Assembly (NCBI RefSeq): GCF_029714945.1
Contig: NZ_CP121634.1
Coordinates: 5,663,001 to 5,727,000, forward strand
Origin: Bradyrhizobium sp. CIAT3101
Lineage (GTDB): Bacteria; Pseudomonadota; Alphaproteobacteria; Rhizobiales; Xanthobacteraceae
Direction: 5' to 3'
Length of the DNA: 64,000 bases
Positions 1-8,726 of this stretch are shown here, piece after piece. The notes under the pieces are model-generated. The model was given only the letters and a program-made list of their open reading frames with translations, ran no database searches and was not told the origin of the DNA. Position numbers and translations under genes: made by a program. Numbering within the stretch: the first letter of the stretch is position 1; each line of letters opens with the position of its first letter.

Positions 1-345
1 CGCGCGGCAATGCTCGAAGCGCAGTCCCAGGACTACGTTCGCACGGCCGCGGCAAAGGGATTGTCGCCGCTCGCCATCACGGTGCGCCATGTCCTGCGCA
101 ACGCGCTGCTGCCGGTCACGACGGTTGCCGGCATGCATTTCGGAGGCCTGCTCGGCGGCGCCGTGGTGGTCGAGACCGTCTACAGCTGGCCAGGCCTCGG
201 CCGGCTCGCCTTCGAGGCGGTGATGAGCCGCGATTTCAGCGTGCTGCTTGGAATTCTCCTCCTGTCCTCCCTGCTCGTGATCATCGCCAATATGACGGTC
301 GATCTCGTGCAGGCTTGGCTCGACCCTCGCATCGAGGCCCGTTGA
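1..345 (+). CDS. Peptide/nickel-type ABC permease (DppB family), C-terminal part
   Basis: The reading frame is open to the left edge, so only the last ~114 residues are visible. They carry the EAA-type cytoplasmic loop that docks to the ATPase (around the residues AAAKGLSPLAITVRHVLRNA), followed by two hydrophobic segments and the ending DPRIEAR, which is typical of DppB/OppB inner-membrane permeases. The second permease starts 2 bases after the stop and two ATPases follow, so this is the first visible gene of a Dpp/Opp-type importer operon. The substrate-binding protein would be expected to the left, outside the window. The transported substrate cannot be told from the sequence. Confidence 0.88.
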   Translation, partial: RAAMLEAQSQDYVRTAAAKGLSPLAITVRHVLRNALLPVTTVAGMHFGGLLGGAVVVETVYSWPGLGRLAFEAVMSRDFSVLLGILLLSSLLVIIANMTVDLVQAWLDPRIEAR

Positions 346-347
346 TC

Positions 348-1325
348 ATGACCGACACCGCACTCCAGTCCGCCGCATCGACCGTGCGAAACACGACTGA
401 CAAGCCTGCGCCCGCGACAGAGAATGTCGAGTGGCCGAACATCCATGCGCCGGACACGCATGTCGTTGCCGACGATGCAGACCGCGCGCGACCGCATTTG
501 CTCCGCCGCCTAACACGCAATCCGTCGGTCATCGCCGGTGGCCTACTGCTGCTGGCGATCGTCGTCGCGGCAGCGCTGGCTCCCGTACTTTATCCCGGCG
601 ATCCCCTCGGAATGGTGGCGCGCCCGCTGCTCTGGCCTGGACAGGATCTCGAATTTCCTCTCGGAACCGATTCACTTGGCCGTGACGTCGCGGCAGGCTT
701 GATGCACGGCGCACGCGTATCGCTGCTGATCGGATTTGTCGCCACCACAATCGGCCTCACGGTCGGCATCCTCATCGGCGCCACGGCCGGATATCGCGGC
801 GGCCGCATCGACGACCTTCTCGTCCGCGTGATCGAATTGTTCCAGACGGTGCCAAGCTTCATCCTGCTCGTCGTCCTGGTCGCAATTGCACAGCCGTCCA
901 TCGTGACGGTGACCTGGGCGATCGGGCTCGTCACTTGGCCGACGATCGCCCGGCTGGTCCGCGCCGAATTCAGGGTACTGCGCGAGAAGGAATTCGTGAT
1001 GGCCGCGCGGAGCCTCGGCTTTGGCCACACGCGGATCGTTTTTCGCGAAATTCTGCCCAACGCCCTACCCGCGATCATCGTCACCGCCTCGGTGATGGTG
1101 GCCTCCGCGATCCTGATGGAAGCGGCGCTGTCGTTCCTCGGTCTCGGCGACCCCAATGTCGTGAGTTGGGGCAGCATGATCGGTTCGGGACGTGAGTTGA
1201 TCAGGACGGCCTGGTATCTCACGGCACTCCCCGGCGTCGTCATCGTCCTCACCGTGCTGTCGCTCAACCTGATCGGCGACGGCCTGACTGATGTGCTCAA
1301 TCCTCGTTTCAGCCGGGAGCGTTGA
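348..1325 (+). CDS. Peptide/nickel-type ABC permease (DppC family)
   Basis: Inner-membrane permease of 325 residues, the second half of the channel of a Dpp/Opp-type importer. An unusually long hydrophilic N-terminus (~70 residues) precedes the first membrane segment. The DppC-typical stretch GTDSLGRD follows, then further membrane segments and an EAA loop ([23 protein letters not shown] region). An upstream in-frame ATG at 315 lies inside the preceding gene, so the ATG at 348 immediately after that gene's stop is preferred. The next gene begins with GTG at 1327, one base past this stop, which points to translational coupling. Confidence 0.9.
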   Translation: MTDTALQSAASTVRNTTDKPAPATENVEWPNIHAPDTHVVADDADRARPHLLRRLTRNPSVIAGGLLLLAIVVAAALAPVLYPGDPLGMVARPLLWPGQDLEFPLGTDSLGRDVAAGLMHGARVSLLIGFVATTIGLTVGILIGATAGYRGGRIDDLLVRVIELFQTVPSFILLVVLVAIAQPSIVTVTWAIGLVTWPTIARLVRAEFRVLREKEFVMAARSLGFGHTRIVFREILPNALPAIIVTASVMVASAILMEAALSFLGLGDPNVVSWGSMIGSGRELIRTAWYLTALPGVVIVLTVLSLNLIGDGLTDVLNPRFSRER

Positions 1326-1326
1326 C

Positions 1327-2331
1327 GTGACGACCCTTCTCGACGTCCAGGACCTCACGATAGGTTTTCCGAGCGCCACGCCCGTGCGAAACCTGAGCTT
1401 CAATGTTGCGCCAGGTGAGACCCTTGCCGTCGTTGGCGAGTCCGGCTCAGGCAAGTCGCTGACCGCGCTGGCGCTGATGCAGCTGCTGCCCAAGACCGCG
1501 CGTATCACATCTGGCCACGTCCGACTCGGCGGAGAGGACCTCCTATCGCTCTCCGAGATCGAGATGCGCTGCCGGCGCGGCCGCGACATTGCGATGATCT
1601 TCCAGGAGCCGATGACCTCGCTCAATCCCGTGCTGACGATCGGGCGGCAGATCACCGAGGTGCTCTATCTGCATCGCGGGCTGACCAGGGCGCAGGCGCA
1701 GCGCGAGGCGGCAGCGCTGCTCGATCTCGTCAGGATTCCGAATCCGGAGCGCTGCCTCGAGGATTATCCGCACCGCCTCTCGGGCGGGATGCGTCAGCGC
1801 GTCATGATCGCCATTGCGGTCGCGTGCCGGCCCAAGGTCCTGATCGCCGACGAGCCGACCACGGCGCTCGACGTGACCATCCAGGCGCAAGTGCTCGAAT
1901 TGCTCGACAGGCTGCGGCGAGAACTCTCATTGTCCCTCCTGCTCATCACCCACGATCTCGGCCTCGTCGGCCAATGGGCCGATCGCGTCATCGTCATGTA
2001 TGCCGGCCGGAAGGTCGAGGAGGCCTCGCCCGACGAACTGTTCGAGCATCCGCAGCATCCCTATACGCGGGGACTTCTGGCGGCGTCGCCGCGCTTACAT
2101 GATCGGCTGCATTATAGAAACGCCCGGTTGTCCGAGATTCCCGGCAGCATCGCGTCGGCCGCCGCGCAGACGGGCTGCCCGTTCGCTCCGCGTTGCCCGC
2201 AGCGGTTCGCGCCCTGCCGGACTGAATTCCCGCACGAGCGAGACCTGGCGCCCGGGCGACGCGTCGCCTGCCATGCCGCCCCCGCAAATCCAGTTCACGG
2301 TGCGATCCATGACGCTGCTCTCAGTCTCTGA
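1327..2331 (+). CDS. Dpp/Opp-type ABC transporter ATPase (DppD family)
   Basis: Cytoplasmic ATPase of 334 residues. It shows Walker A GESGSGKS at residues 37-44, the signature LSGGMRQR, Walker [10 protein letters not shown], and the C-terminal oligopeptide-transporter extension with the cysteine cluster [15 protein letters not shown]. That cluster in this family can carry an iron-sulfur site. The GTG start sits directly after the stop of the permease gene; an ATG at 1291 lies within that gene and is less likely. The next ATPase gene overlaps its end by 23 bases. With its partner it powers the Dpp-type importer. Confidence 0.9.
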   Translation: MTTLLDVQDLTIGFPSATPVRNLSFNVAPGETLAVVGESGSGKSLTALALMQLLPKTARITSGHVRLGGEDLLSLSEIEMRCRRGRDIAMIFQEPMTSLNPVLTIGRQITEVLYLHRGLTRAQAQREAAALLDLVRIPNPERCLEDYPHRLSGGMRQRVMIAIAVACRPKVLIADEPTTALDVTIQAQVLELLDRLRRELSLSLLLITHDLGLVGQWADRVIVMYAGRKVEEASPDELFEHPQHPYTRGLLAASPRLHDRLHYRNARLSEIPGSIASAAAQTGCPFAPRCPQRFAPCRTEFPHERDLAPGRRVACHAAPANPVHGAIHDAALSL

Positions 2332-3256
2332 CCTCACGACAACCTATCGATCGGGCTCGGCACCGGTCCATGCGGTCGACGGCGTCTCGCTCGAGGTCGC
2401 CCCCGGCGAGACGGTCGGGCTCGTCGGCGAATCCGGTTGCGGCAAGTCGACGCTCGGCAAGTCCATTCTCAGGCTGGTCGAGCCGTCTGCCGGCAGCATC
2501 AATTTCGACGGGATCGATCTCACGACGCTGCCAGAGGCGCAATTGCGAAGCTACCGACGCCGGTTGCAGATGGTATTCCAGGATCCGTTCGCATCGCTCA
2601 ATCCGCGGCAGACGGTCGGCGATATCCTGGGCGCCCCCTTAGACGTCCATCGTATCGGATCGCGCCGCGAGCGGCGTCAGCGCGTCGGCGAGATCCTGTC
2701 GCGAGTCGGCCTGCCGGAAGACTCCGCATCGCGATACCCCCACGAATTCTCCGGCGGGCAACGCCAGCGGATCGGCATCGCGCGGGCCCTGATCCTGGGG
2801 CCAGACCTGATCATCTGCGACGAACCCGTGTCCGCGCTCGACCTGTCGGTGCAGGCTCAGGTCCTGAATTTGCTGGCCGACATCAAGCGCAAACTGAAAC
2901 TGTCATTGCTGTTCATCTCGCACGACCTTTCGGTGGTGCGCTATCTGTCGGACCGGGTTCTGGTGATGTATCTCGGCCGGATTGTCGAAACCGGCACCCA
3001 CGAGCAGATCTGGAAGAACCCGTTGCATCCCTACACCCGCGCCCTGATCGACGCGGTGCCGGAGCCGGCCCGCCGCCGTTATGCGGCGCCCCTGCCGGGT
3101 GACCTTCCGGACCCCCGCAGTACGGTTAGCGGCTGCCGCTTTCGGCCGCGCTGTCCGCTGGCGACCGAGTTGTGCGCGCGCCAGGATCCGGCGCTACGTG
3201 CCAGCCCGTCGGGCCAGCGCGTGGCCTGTCATCACGCCGAGCTTCCGACGAGCTGA
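2309..3256 (+). CDS. Dpp/Opp-type ABC transporter ATPase (DppF family)
   Basis: Second ATPase of the importer, 315 residues. Walker [10 protein letters not shown] lies at residues 40-48, followed by the Q-loop [11 protein letters not shown], the signature FSGGQRQR, Walker [10 protein letters not shown] and the C-terminal GCRFRPRCP cluster. The frame stays open far upstream, but homology to the family begins at the ATG at 2309, which overlaps the end of the DppD gene by 23 bases. It ends the four-gene operon; the next gene is on the opposite strand. Confidence 0.9.
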   Translation: MTLLSVSDLTTTYRSGSAPVHAVDGVSLEVAPGETVGLVGESGCGKSTLGKSILRLVEPSAGSINFDGIDLTTLPEAQLRSYRRRLQMVFQDPFASLNPRQTVGDILGAPLDVHRIGSRRERRQRVGEILSRVGLPEDSASRYPHEFSGGQRQRIGIARALILGPDLIICDEPVSALDLSVQAQVLNLLADIKRKLKLSLLFISHDLSVVRYLSDRVLVMYLGRIVETGTHEQIWKNPLHPYTRALIDAVPEPARRRYAAPLPGDLPDPRSTVSGCRFRPRCPLATELCARQDPALRASPSGQRVACHHAELPTS

Positions 3257-3353
3257 CCCGAACTCGGCTACGTAGCCATTATGCCCGTGCTGACGTTCCG
3301 GACGATGGCTTGTGCCAGCACCGTGGCCGGCCGGCCGCGATCCGAGCCCCGGC

Positions 3354-3701
3354 TCAACGATGGATATGCGGGAACGTGTAACGATCGGCGAGATATCGAA
3401 GTATCCGTTCGGGCTGGTCGAAGAAGCGCCGGCCGTTGGCCACGCCCGCATCATCAGGAACGGGCTTGGTCTCATCGAAGACCAGAACCGGAAGCGATTG
3501 ATGCTGTTCGCCCAGGATTTCGACGATCTCCGTGCGAGGACGGGCGAACGACAGGCGCTGCACGTCGATCTGCGTTGCCAGTCCCGAGAATGAGGCCAGC
3601 AGTCCTTCGATCGCGTTGCAATGAGGACAGACGAAAAACCTACCGGGCTCCGCCGGATCCTCGAATCCGGGCTTTAACAGGAAGAGGCGATCTCCACTCA
3701 T
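3354..3701 (-). CDS. DUF3088 family thioredoxin-like protein
   Basis: A 115-residue protein resembling the DUF3088 family, whose members have a thioredoxin/glutaredoxin-like fold. A CPHC dithiol sits near residue 26 (FVCPHCNAIEG), and a cis-proline region follows (QSLPVLVF). The family's reaction is not established; the dithiol suggests redox exchange, which is inference. The ATG at 3701 is preferred over the one at 3707 because GAGGAG lies 7 bases ahead of it. It follows the flavin monooxygenase gene by 13 bases on the same strand, so the two are probably co-transcribed. Confidence 0.75.
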   Translation of the reverse strand: MSGDRLFLLKPGFEDPAEPGRFFVCPHCNAIEGLLASFSGLATQIDVQRLSFARPRTEIVEILGEQHQSLPVLVFDETKPVPDDAGVANGRRFFDQPERILRYLADRYTFPHIHR

Positions 3702-3714
3702 GGCCATTCTCCTC

Positions 3715-4938
3715 TCACGGCGTGCCTATGCGATACTGTCCGGGCGGCGGCGTCCCATTGACGGCGAAATCGCCGACAATGCGATCCCGGTAGACGCGCG
3801 GATTGTGGGTCGCGATCGTCCTGGCATTCCGCCAGTAGCGATCAAGCGCCAGGTTCTTCGCCGTCGAAGAGGCTCCAAGTGCGTCGAAAATGATCGTCGT
3901 CGCCTCCAGCACCAGGTCCGACACGACAGTCACCGCCTGGTCGAGCTCGACCTCGGCGATCGCGATCGCCGCCGCAATTCGATCCGGATCGCGCGCAAGA
4001 TGCGCCTCGTGGGCGCGCTGCAGCGATTCCGCGACCTTCAGTACGATTGCGCCAGCCGAATACGCGTTGCCGCGTACTCTGCCAATTACCTGGAGAATCT
4101 GAGGATCAGTTGCCGCGCTATTGGAATTCCCATGACTGAACACGCGCGTGCGTTTCCTGACCAGCGCGGACACGTCATTCGCCGCCGCCCGCGCAATTCC
4201 GGCGAGCGTTGCGAGATGAACGAGCTGATAGAACGGATTGGAGTATTTGAAGCGCTCGTTGACCGGAACGACCTGATTGCCTTCCACGGGAACGTCGGTG
4301 AACAGGGTCGTTCCGCTTGCGGTCAGGGCCTGCCCGAAGCCATCCCAATCGTCGAGAACCTCGACACCCGGTGCATGACGCGAGACCACCACGGCGACGG
4401 GGTCCCCGTTCTCGTGCTGGGCCGCAACATTGATCCAGTCCGCAAAGAGCGTTCCTGTCGTGTAATATTTCTTGCCGTTCAGGACCAGCTGGCCGTTCCT
4501 GTTCGAAACGGTCGTTGAGAACGCCTGCACTTTGGCATCGCCGACCTCGCTGTGCCCATTTCCAAAGAACGTCTTCCCGCCGATCCGACGCAACCACGTT
4601 TCGCGGCGCTCAGCATTGGGCGAATTGACGACGTCCTCGGCGAAGCCAAAATGCGACCTGACTGCATTGGTGACATTGGAATCGGCCTCCGACAGCTCGA
4701 TCAGGAGATTGAACAGCTCCGGGAGATTGGCGCCCGCACCGCCGAAATCTCTCGGTATGCGCACGGCGGTAAAGCCTGCCTCCCGCAACGCTTTGATCTC
4801 GTCATAGGGGAGACGGCGCTCCGTATCGCGCGCGACGGCCCCTTCCCTGATTGACCTGAACAGCGGCCGGAACGGCTCGGCGAGCGCTTCATAGCGTGCC
4901 GAGGGACCACTCCCCCAGGCGAGATCGATCTGCGACAT
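3715..4938 (-). CDS. Acyl-CoA dehydrogenase-fold flavin monooxygenase, SfnB/DszC-like
   Basis: A 407-residue protein with the three-part acyl-CoA dehydrogenase fold: an N-terminal helical domain (YDEIKALREAGFTAVRIP), a central beta domain (SEVGDAKVQAFST, LNGKKYYTTGTLFADW) and a C-terminal helical bundle (YRIGTP end). The pattern fits the SfnB/DszC branch, flavin-dependent monooxygenases acting on organosulfur compounds with reduced flavin supplied by a partner, rather than true beta-oxidation enzymes. The ATG at 4938 has AAAGGA 5 bases upstream. It is divergent from an Lrp regulator and co-oriented with the DUF3088 gene. The exact substrate is unknown. Confidence 0.78.
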   Translation of the reverse strand: MSQIDLAWGSGPSARYEALAEPFRPLFRSIREGAVARDTERRLPYDEIKALREAGFTAVRIPRDFGGAGANLPELFNLLIELSEADSNVTNAVRSHFGFAEDVVNSPNAERRETWLRRIGGKTFFGNGHSEVGDAKVQAFSTTVSNRNGQLVLNGKKYYTTGTLFADWINVAAQHENGDPVAVVVSRHAPGVEVLDDWDGFGQALTASGTTLFTDVPVEGNQVVPVNERFKYSNPFYQLVHLATLAGIARAAANDVSALVRKRTRVFSHGNSNSAATDPQILQVIGRVRGNAYSAGAIVLKVAESLQRAHEAHLARDPDRIAAAIAIAEVELDQAVTVVSDLVLEATTIIFDALGASSTAKNLALDRYWRNARTIATHNPRVYRDRIVGDFAVNGTPPPGQYRIGTP

Positions 4939-5407
4939 GATCATCCTTTCAACGCGCTCGAACCGATCCGCATCGCGCGGGCACCGAATGCTTGTCGGAC
5001 CAAGCCCCTGCTCGCTTCCAAATCGATTCCAGCGCTGTCTTGCATCGGCGGCGCAACGCAAAAGATCGCGCGAGACGGCGCTTCTGGCAATTTCGGATAT
5101 TTGCACCGCGAGAGGCGAAGCTTCCCGCCGGGCCCGACGTCAAAGAAGAATTCATTCGAATGCGGGCGAATGATTCAATTGCGATGCAACCTTCGCCGGC
5201 ACCTATTACAAACGTTCTTCATAGAGCTGCCTCGGAGATTCTTTTGCTCTCGCCGCCGAACGCTGCAGTAGAATCTGGCAAATCGCTCCGTAGCAACAGA
5301 CAACGATGTTCAGCGCCGGTTTTACCGTGGTATTTTCATCTATCCGCCTCAGCTGCGGGGATCGTCAGACCTGCCATTTACGCTTCTCATGCAACGAGGT
5401 GCCAAAC
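4939..5407. other. Divergent intergenic region with promoters for the monooxygenase and Lrp genes
   Basis: No convincing gene is seen in this 469-base stretch between the divergent monooxygenase and Lrp genes. Short open frames in it have no recognisable domain or ribosome-binding site. It must hold the promoters of both flanking genes and contains the inverted repeat listed separately at 5148-5176. Confidence 0.6.
5148..5176. promoter_or_regulatory. Inverted repeat, candidate operator in Lrp/monooxygenase divergent promoter
   Basis: The arms GAATTCATTCG (5148-5158) and CGAATGATTC (5167-5176) are complementary except for one extra T, and are separated by 8 bases. The repeat is AT-rich against a GC-rich background and lies between the divergent monooxygenase and Lrp-type regulator genes. 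Lrp/AsnC proteins bind such dyads, so it is a plausible site for the adjacent regulator; binding itself is inference. Confidence 0.45.
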
Positions 5408-5917
5408 ATGACCGACGCTTCGCTACAATTCGCAGACACCGGCCGGCGCCTTGATGCGGTTGATCGCAAGATCCTGGCCGTGTTGCAGCAGGATGCGTCG
5501 CTTTCGGTTGCGGAAATCGGCGACCGGGTGGGCTTGTCATCCACGCCCTGCTGGAAACGAATTCAGCGGCTCGAGGCCAGCGGAGTGATCCTCAAGCGCG
5601 TTGCGCTGGTGGATCAGAACAGGCTTGGCCTCGACCTCTCCGTCTTCGTGTCGGTGGAGAGCGCCGACCACTCGGATGGCTGGCTGAGACGCTTCGCCGA
5701 TGCCGTGAGCGCCATGCCCGAGGTGATGGAATTTTATCGTATGGCCGGTGACGTCGACTACATGCTGCGCGTTGTCGTTCCGGACATGCAGCACTACGAC
5801 ATTTTCTACAAGAAGCTGATCCACTCGGTTCCGCTGAAGAACGTGACCTCCCGCTTTGCAATGGAAAAGATCAAGTCGATTACGGCATTGCCAGTGCCAG
5901 CCGAAATGGCCAATTGA
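5408..5917 (+). CDS. Lrp/AsnC family transcriptional regulator
   Basis: A 169-residue regulator. The N-terminal winged helix-turn-helix (LDAVDRKILAVLQQDASLS, then VGLSSTPCWKRIQRLE, with the Lrp-typical T-P-C-W recognition helix) is followed by a C-terminal RAM/effector domain (AMPEVMEFYRMAGDVDYML). Proteins of this type bind amino acids or related small molecules and form octamers. The ATG at 5408 has GAGG 8 bases upstream. It is divergent from the SfnB/DszC-like monooxygenase gene and most likely controls it. Confidence 0.9.
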   Translation: MTDASLQFADTGRRLDAVDRKILAVLQQDASLSVAEIGDRVGLSSTPCWKRIQRLEASGVILKRVALVDQNRLGLDLSVFVSVESADHSDGWLRRFADAVSAMPEVMEFYRMAGDVDYMLRVVVPDMQHYDIFYKKLIHSVPLKNVTSRFAMEKIKSITALPVPAEMAN

Positions 5918-5935
5918 GCGGCGTCCTTGTTGTAA

Positions 5936-6091
5936 CTACGCTCTGCCTTTCGCTGCGGCGTGAATGCGGCTCCAAACAACCCCATGCACAGTAGCCGCGG
6001 CTTGTCGGATCAAGGGCTTGCACGAGCGACAGTGGGCGCACGACAACGCATCGGGCAAAGCCGTTTGACACGTCGGGCAAAACACCTGCAT
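5936..6091 (-). CDS. Possible small zinc-ribbon protein
   Basis: A possible 51-residue protein rich in paired cysteines near its start (FCPTCQ, then SCAHCRSC), which looks like a zinc ribbon. No clear ribosome-binding site precedes the ATG at 6091, and the remainder has no recognisable fold. It sits in the otherwise empty 304-base gap between the Lrp gene and the SnoaL-like gene, where I see nothing else. It may be a real small protein or a chance frame. Confidence 0.3.
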   Translation of the reverse strand: MQVFCPTCQTALPDALSCAHCRSCKPLIRQAAATVHGVVWSRIHAAAKGRA

Positions 6092-6221
6092 GATGCTATC
6101 GTCGGAGCATAGCGCGATGGGAAGATAACCTCGCGAACCTCGCAACACTGCATTAGCGTTCCATCGGCTCTGCTCGCAGACAAGGGGGCAGCGGAGCCAC
6201 CAGCTCTCCGGAGTCATCTGG

Positions 6222-6743
6222 ATGCCAACGACGCCCCACCACGACGACCTCCTTCTCTGGCACGCTCTTCATCGTCTCGAGGTGAGATATTGGTACGACG
6301 TCGACTTCAACGACGGTCGCACGGCTCACGACTTCTTCACACCGGACGGCGTCAAGATCGTGGGTCACAACCGGTTTGAAGGACGTGAAGGAATTCGGGC
6401 CTTTTATGAGTGGCGCGCCAGCCAAATCGGCGAGAAGGCGGTGGATCAATTGGCAATCAGCGGCGTGAAGGCGGTACGGCATCTGGTCACCAATCTGCAC
6501 GTCGCTTCGAGCAGCGATCGTTCCGCAACAGTCGTCGGTATCATCGTTTTCTATGGCGGCCTGACCTATCCATCCACGCGTCAGTCAAATCCTCCCATGA
6601 TGGTCGCGGATTTGATCAATGAGTGTGTGTTGAACGACGACAATGTATGGCGATTCAAATCACACACGCTCGAGCCCGTATTCATGAGTGCCGCCCCACC
6701 TCCATCAATGGAGATCGATCCCATTTTCCTGAAGGACACCTGA
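6222..6743 (+). CDS. SnoaL/NTF2-like protein
   Basis: A 173-residue protein of the SnoaL-like, cone-shaped alpha+beta barrel (NTF2) superfamily. The pattern is seen in the N-terminal helices (LHRLEVRYWYDVDFNDGRTAHDFF region) followed by GVKIVGHNRFEGREGIRAFY, HLVTNLHV and the C-terminal strand VWRFKSHTLEPVF. Members include small isomerases, dehydratases, limonene-epoxide-hydrolase-like enzymes and non-catalytic binding proteins, so the activity cannot be assigned. The methyltransferase gene follows 32 bases downstream on the same strand, so the two may be co-transcribed. Confidence 0.65.
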   Translation: MPTTPHHDDLLLWHALHRLEVRYWYDVDFNDGRTAHDFFTPDGVKIVGHNRFEGREGIRAFYEWRASQIGEKAVDQLAISGVKAVRHLVTNLHVASSSDRSATVVGIIVFYGGLTYPSTRQSNPPMMVADLINECVLNDDNVWRFKSHTLEPVFMSAAPPPSMEIDPIFLKDT

Positions 6744-6775
6744 GGTTCTCCTTTGGGGAATATCCAGCCTTGGTC

Positions 6776-7588
6776 ATGAACGATCCGATCGAGATAAATC
6801 GACGCAACTGGGATGAACGCGCGATCATTCATGCGCGCGACGCGACGGGGTTCTACCGCCTTGATCGCGTGCGATCCAACCAGGACGGGCTGGATTCAAT
6901 CGAGGCTGCCGAGCTCGGCGACATCTCTCAAAACAATGTTCTTCATCTTCAGTGCCACATCGGGACCGACACGCTGCGATTGGTTCGACTGGGCGCGATC
7001 GCTACCGGCCTCGATTTCTCCGCCGAGGCAATCCGCATTGCGAGACGGCTCGCCGAAGACGCTGGGCTCAAGGTCGACTTTGTGCAAGGCCGGGTCGATG
7101 AAGCGCCTCGTCTGGCGCCGGGACCATTCGATTTGGTCTACAGCACCTGGGGAACCATTTGCTGGTTGCCGGACCTGACCGTTTGGGCGCGCGTCATTGC
7201 GGCTGTCCTTGCGCCCGGCGGGGATCTGTATTTCGCCGACGCACACCCGAGCTTTCTGGTCATGGAGGCGCGAGACGGCAAGCTCGAGCCAGTCTTTGAT
7301 TTTCAAACGCCCGTCAATCGTCCACTCGAATTCGTCAGCGAAACGACCTACACCGGTGATCCAACCGTGATGACACATCAATCGACGCGTGAGTGGATAC
7401 ACCCGCTGTCGGCAATCATGGAGGCGTTGATTGGTGCCGGACTCACAATCAAAATGTTCCATGAACATGAGGTACTGCCCTGGCAAGGCTTGCCGATCAT
7501 GATCCCCACAGCCGACGGTCTCTGGCGGCTTCCTGATGGTCATCCCCGCTTTCCGCTATCGTTCTCATTGAGAGCGCGGAGGGAGTAG
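6776..7588 (+). CDS. Class I SAM-dependent methyltransferase
   Basis: A 270-residue Rossmann-type methyltransferase. The SAM-binding motif I appears as LHLQCHIGTDTL near residue 50, followed by the acidic loop GLDFS and the motif IV region FDLVYSTWGTICWL. Methyltransferases of this branch act on small molecules; the acceptor is unknown. The frame is open further upstream but overlaps the SnoaL-like gene there, so the ATG at 6776 (MNDPIEINRRNWDE) is chosen. It probably forms a two-gene unit with the gene before it. Confidence 0.8.
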   Translation: MNDPIEINRRNWDERAIIHARDATGFYRLDRVRSNQDGLDSIEAAELGDISQNNVLHLQCHIGTDTLRLVRLGAIATGLDFSAEAIRIARRLAEDAGLKVDFVQGRVDEAPRLAPGPFDLVYSTWGTICWLPDLTVWARVIAAVLAPGGDLYFADAHPSFLVMEARDGKLEPVFDFQTPVNRPLEFVSETTYTGDPTVMTHQSTREWIHPLSAIMEALIGAGLTIKMFHEHEVLPWQGLPIMIPTADGLWRLPDGHPRFPLSFSLRARRE

Positions 7589-7686
7589 TTGGGGCCCTGA
7601 ACTGGGGAACGAAAATGTCAGAGCAGGCCACCGTTGTGGAAGCCCGAGCGCGCTGTTTCCCGGCTATATCTCTCCGTTGAACGAGG

Positions 7687-7986
7687 TCAGCTGCTGGAAT
7701 CGGCTCTGACACGCGCGGTCTCGTGGTGGCGGATCACCTCCTTGATGATAAAGGCCAGGAACTTTTCGGCAAAATCCGGATCCAGGTTAGCGGCCCGTGC
7801 AAGTAGACGAAGTCTCTCTACCTGCTGCCTCTCGCGAGCCGCGTCAGAAGACGGCAGGTCAAGGCGGGCTTTCAGTTCTCCCACCCGTTGAGTGCACTTA
7901 AATCGCTCAGCGAGGATGTGGACTAAGGCTGCGTCCAGATTATCAATGCTATCACGAAGAGCTTGTAGTTCTGGTTGAGTTTCCAT
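7687..7986 (-). CDS. Chorismate mutase, AroQ class
   Basis: A 99-residue all-helical protein of the AroQ chorismate mutase family, which converts chorismate to prephenate; the PchB-type isochorismate pyruvate lyases share the fold. The N-terminal helix LQALRDSIDNLDAALVHILAERF carries the conserved arginine, and VGELKARL the active-site lysine. Helices two and three (ERQQVERLR, FAEKFLAFIIKEVIRHHE) complete the fold. It is monofunctional, with no fused prephenate dehydratase or DAHP synthase domain, and has no signal peptide. It stands alone, so it could be a housekeeping enzyme or part of a secondary pathway. Confidence 0.82.
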   Translation of the reverse strand: METQPELQALRDSIDNLDAALVHILAERFKCTQRVGELKARLDLPSSDAARERQQVERLRLLARAANLDPDFAEKFLAFIIKEVIRHHETARVRADSSS

Positions 7987-8222
7987 TTGTCTCGGTCCCG
8001 GCGGTCACATGCGGCTCTTCCAAGCTAACCTAGATTTGAAATAGGCCCAAGAAGCATGCGATCCGGCTGGGTGAGATCCTCGAGATCAACGCTGAGCCAC
8101 GGCCCGAGCATGCTGAGGCAGAAGTTGCGATCGTTCCCGACACGCATCCAATCCTCGTGCCATGATGCCGATCATCGGGCACCACGTGCGACTTGCCGAG
8201 CCAGGGCCGGCCCTCCCCAGCT

Positions 8223-8624
8223 TCAATGGGTTCTCGCGTGCGAGACGCGGTCTGCTGCGATCGGTCTTATGATGCAATCTGCAAGGCTGTCGAACTCGTT
8301 CAACTCCTTGGCATGAAATTGTCCCCATTCGCACAGCGCAAGCATGACGGGCTGCAGGCTCAATCCGAGCTCCGTCGCCGAGTAGTCCACGCGCGGCGGG
8401 ACCTGGCGAAAGATCTCCCGGCGAACCAGCCCATGCTCTTCGAGCTCACGAAGCTGCTGCACCAGAACCTTCTGGCTGACCCGCGGCACCAGTCGTCTGA
8501 TTTCCGAGAGCCGTTTGGGTCCCGCGAGCAGATGATAGAGAATGACTGCTTTCCAGCGCCCCGAGATGACCTTCAATGCGCGCTCGATCGGCAGAGCCGG
8601 AAGTTTTTTCGATGGGGTCTTCAT
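8223..8624 (-). CDS. HxlR family transcriptional regulator
   Basis: A 133-residue MarR-like winged-helix regulator of the HxlR family. It shows the typical beginning IERALKVISGRWKAVILYHLL, the recognition region RLSEIRRLVPRVSQKVLVQQLREL and the wing PPRVDYSATELG. HxlR proteins often sense reactive electrophiles, quinones or aldehydes. The ATG at 8624 is used because the further upstream in-frame start is only a TTG. It is divergent from a quinone oxidoreductase gene 102 bases away, a common pairing, so it probably represses that gene. Confidence 0.88.
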   Translation of the reverse strand: MKTPSKKLPALPIERALKVISGRWKAVILYHLLAGPKRLSEIRRLVPRVSQKVLVQQLRELEEHGLVRREIFRQVPPRVDYSATELGLSLQPVMLALCEWGQFHAKELNEFDSLADCIIRPIAADRVSHARTH

Positions 8625-8726
8625 GGTTACCGACTGGTTCCTAAGGGAGTAACTTGTCAATAGCGTATCGCAAAGAGGCAGGGATAGAAACGCTTCGTGA
8701 CGTATTCTCTATCTCTGGAGTGAATG

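Noticed and set aside
8056..8334. Two frames of about 85 codons in the gap before the HxlR gene
   Set aside because: They overlap each other on opposite strands and extend into the end of the HxlR gene; no motif is visible.
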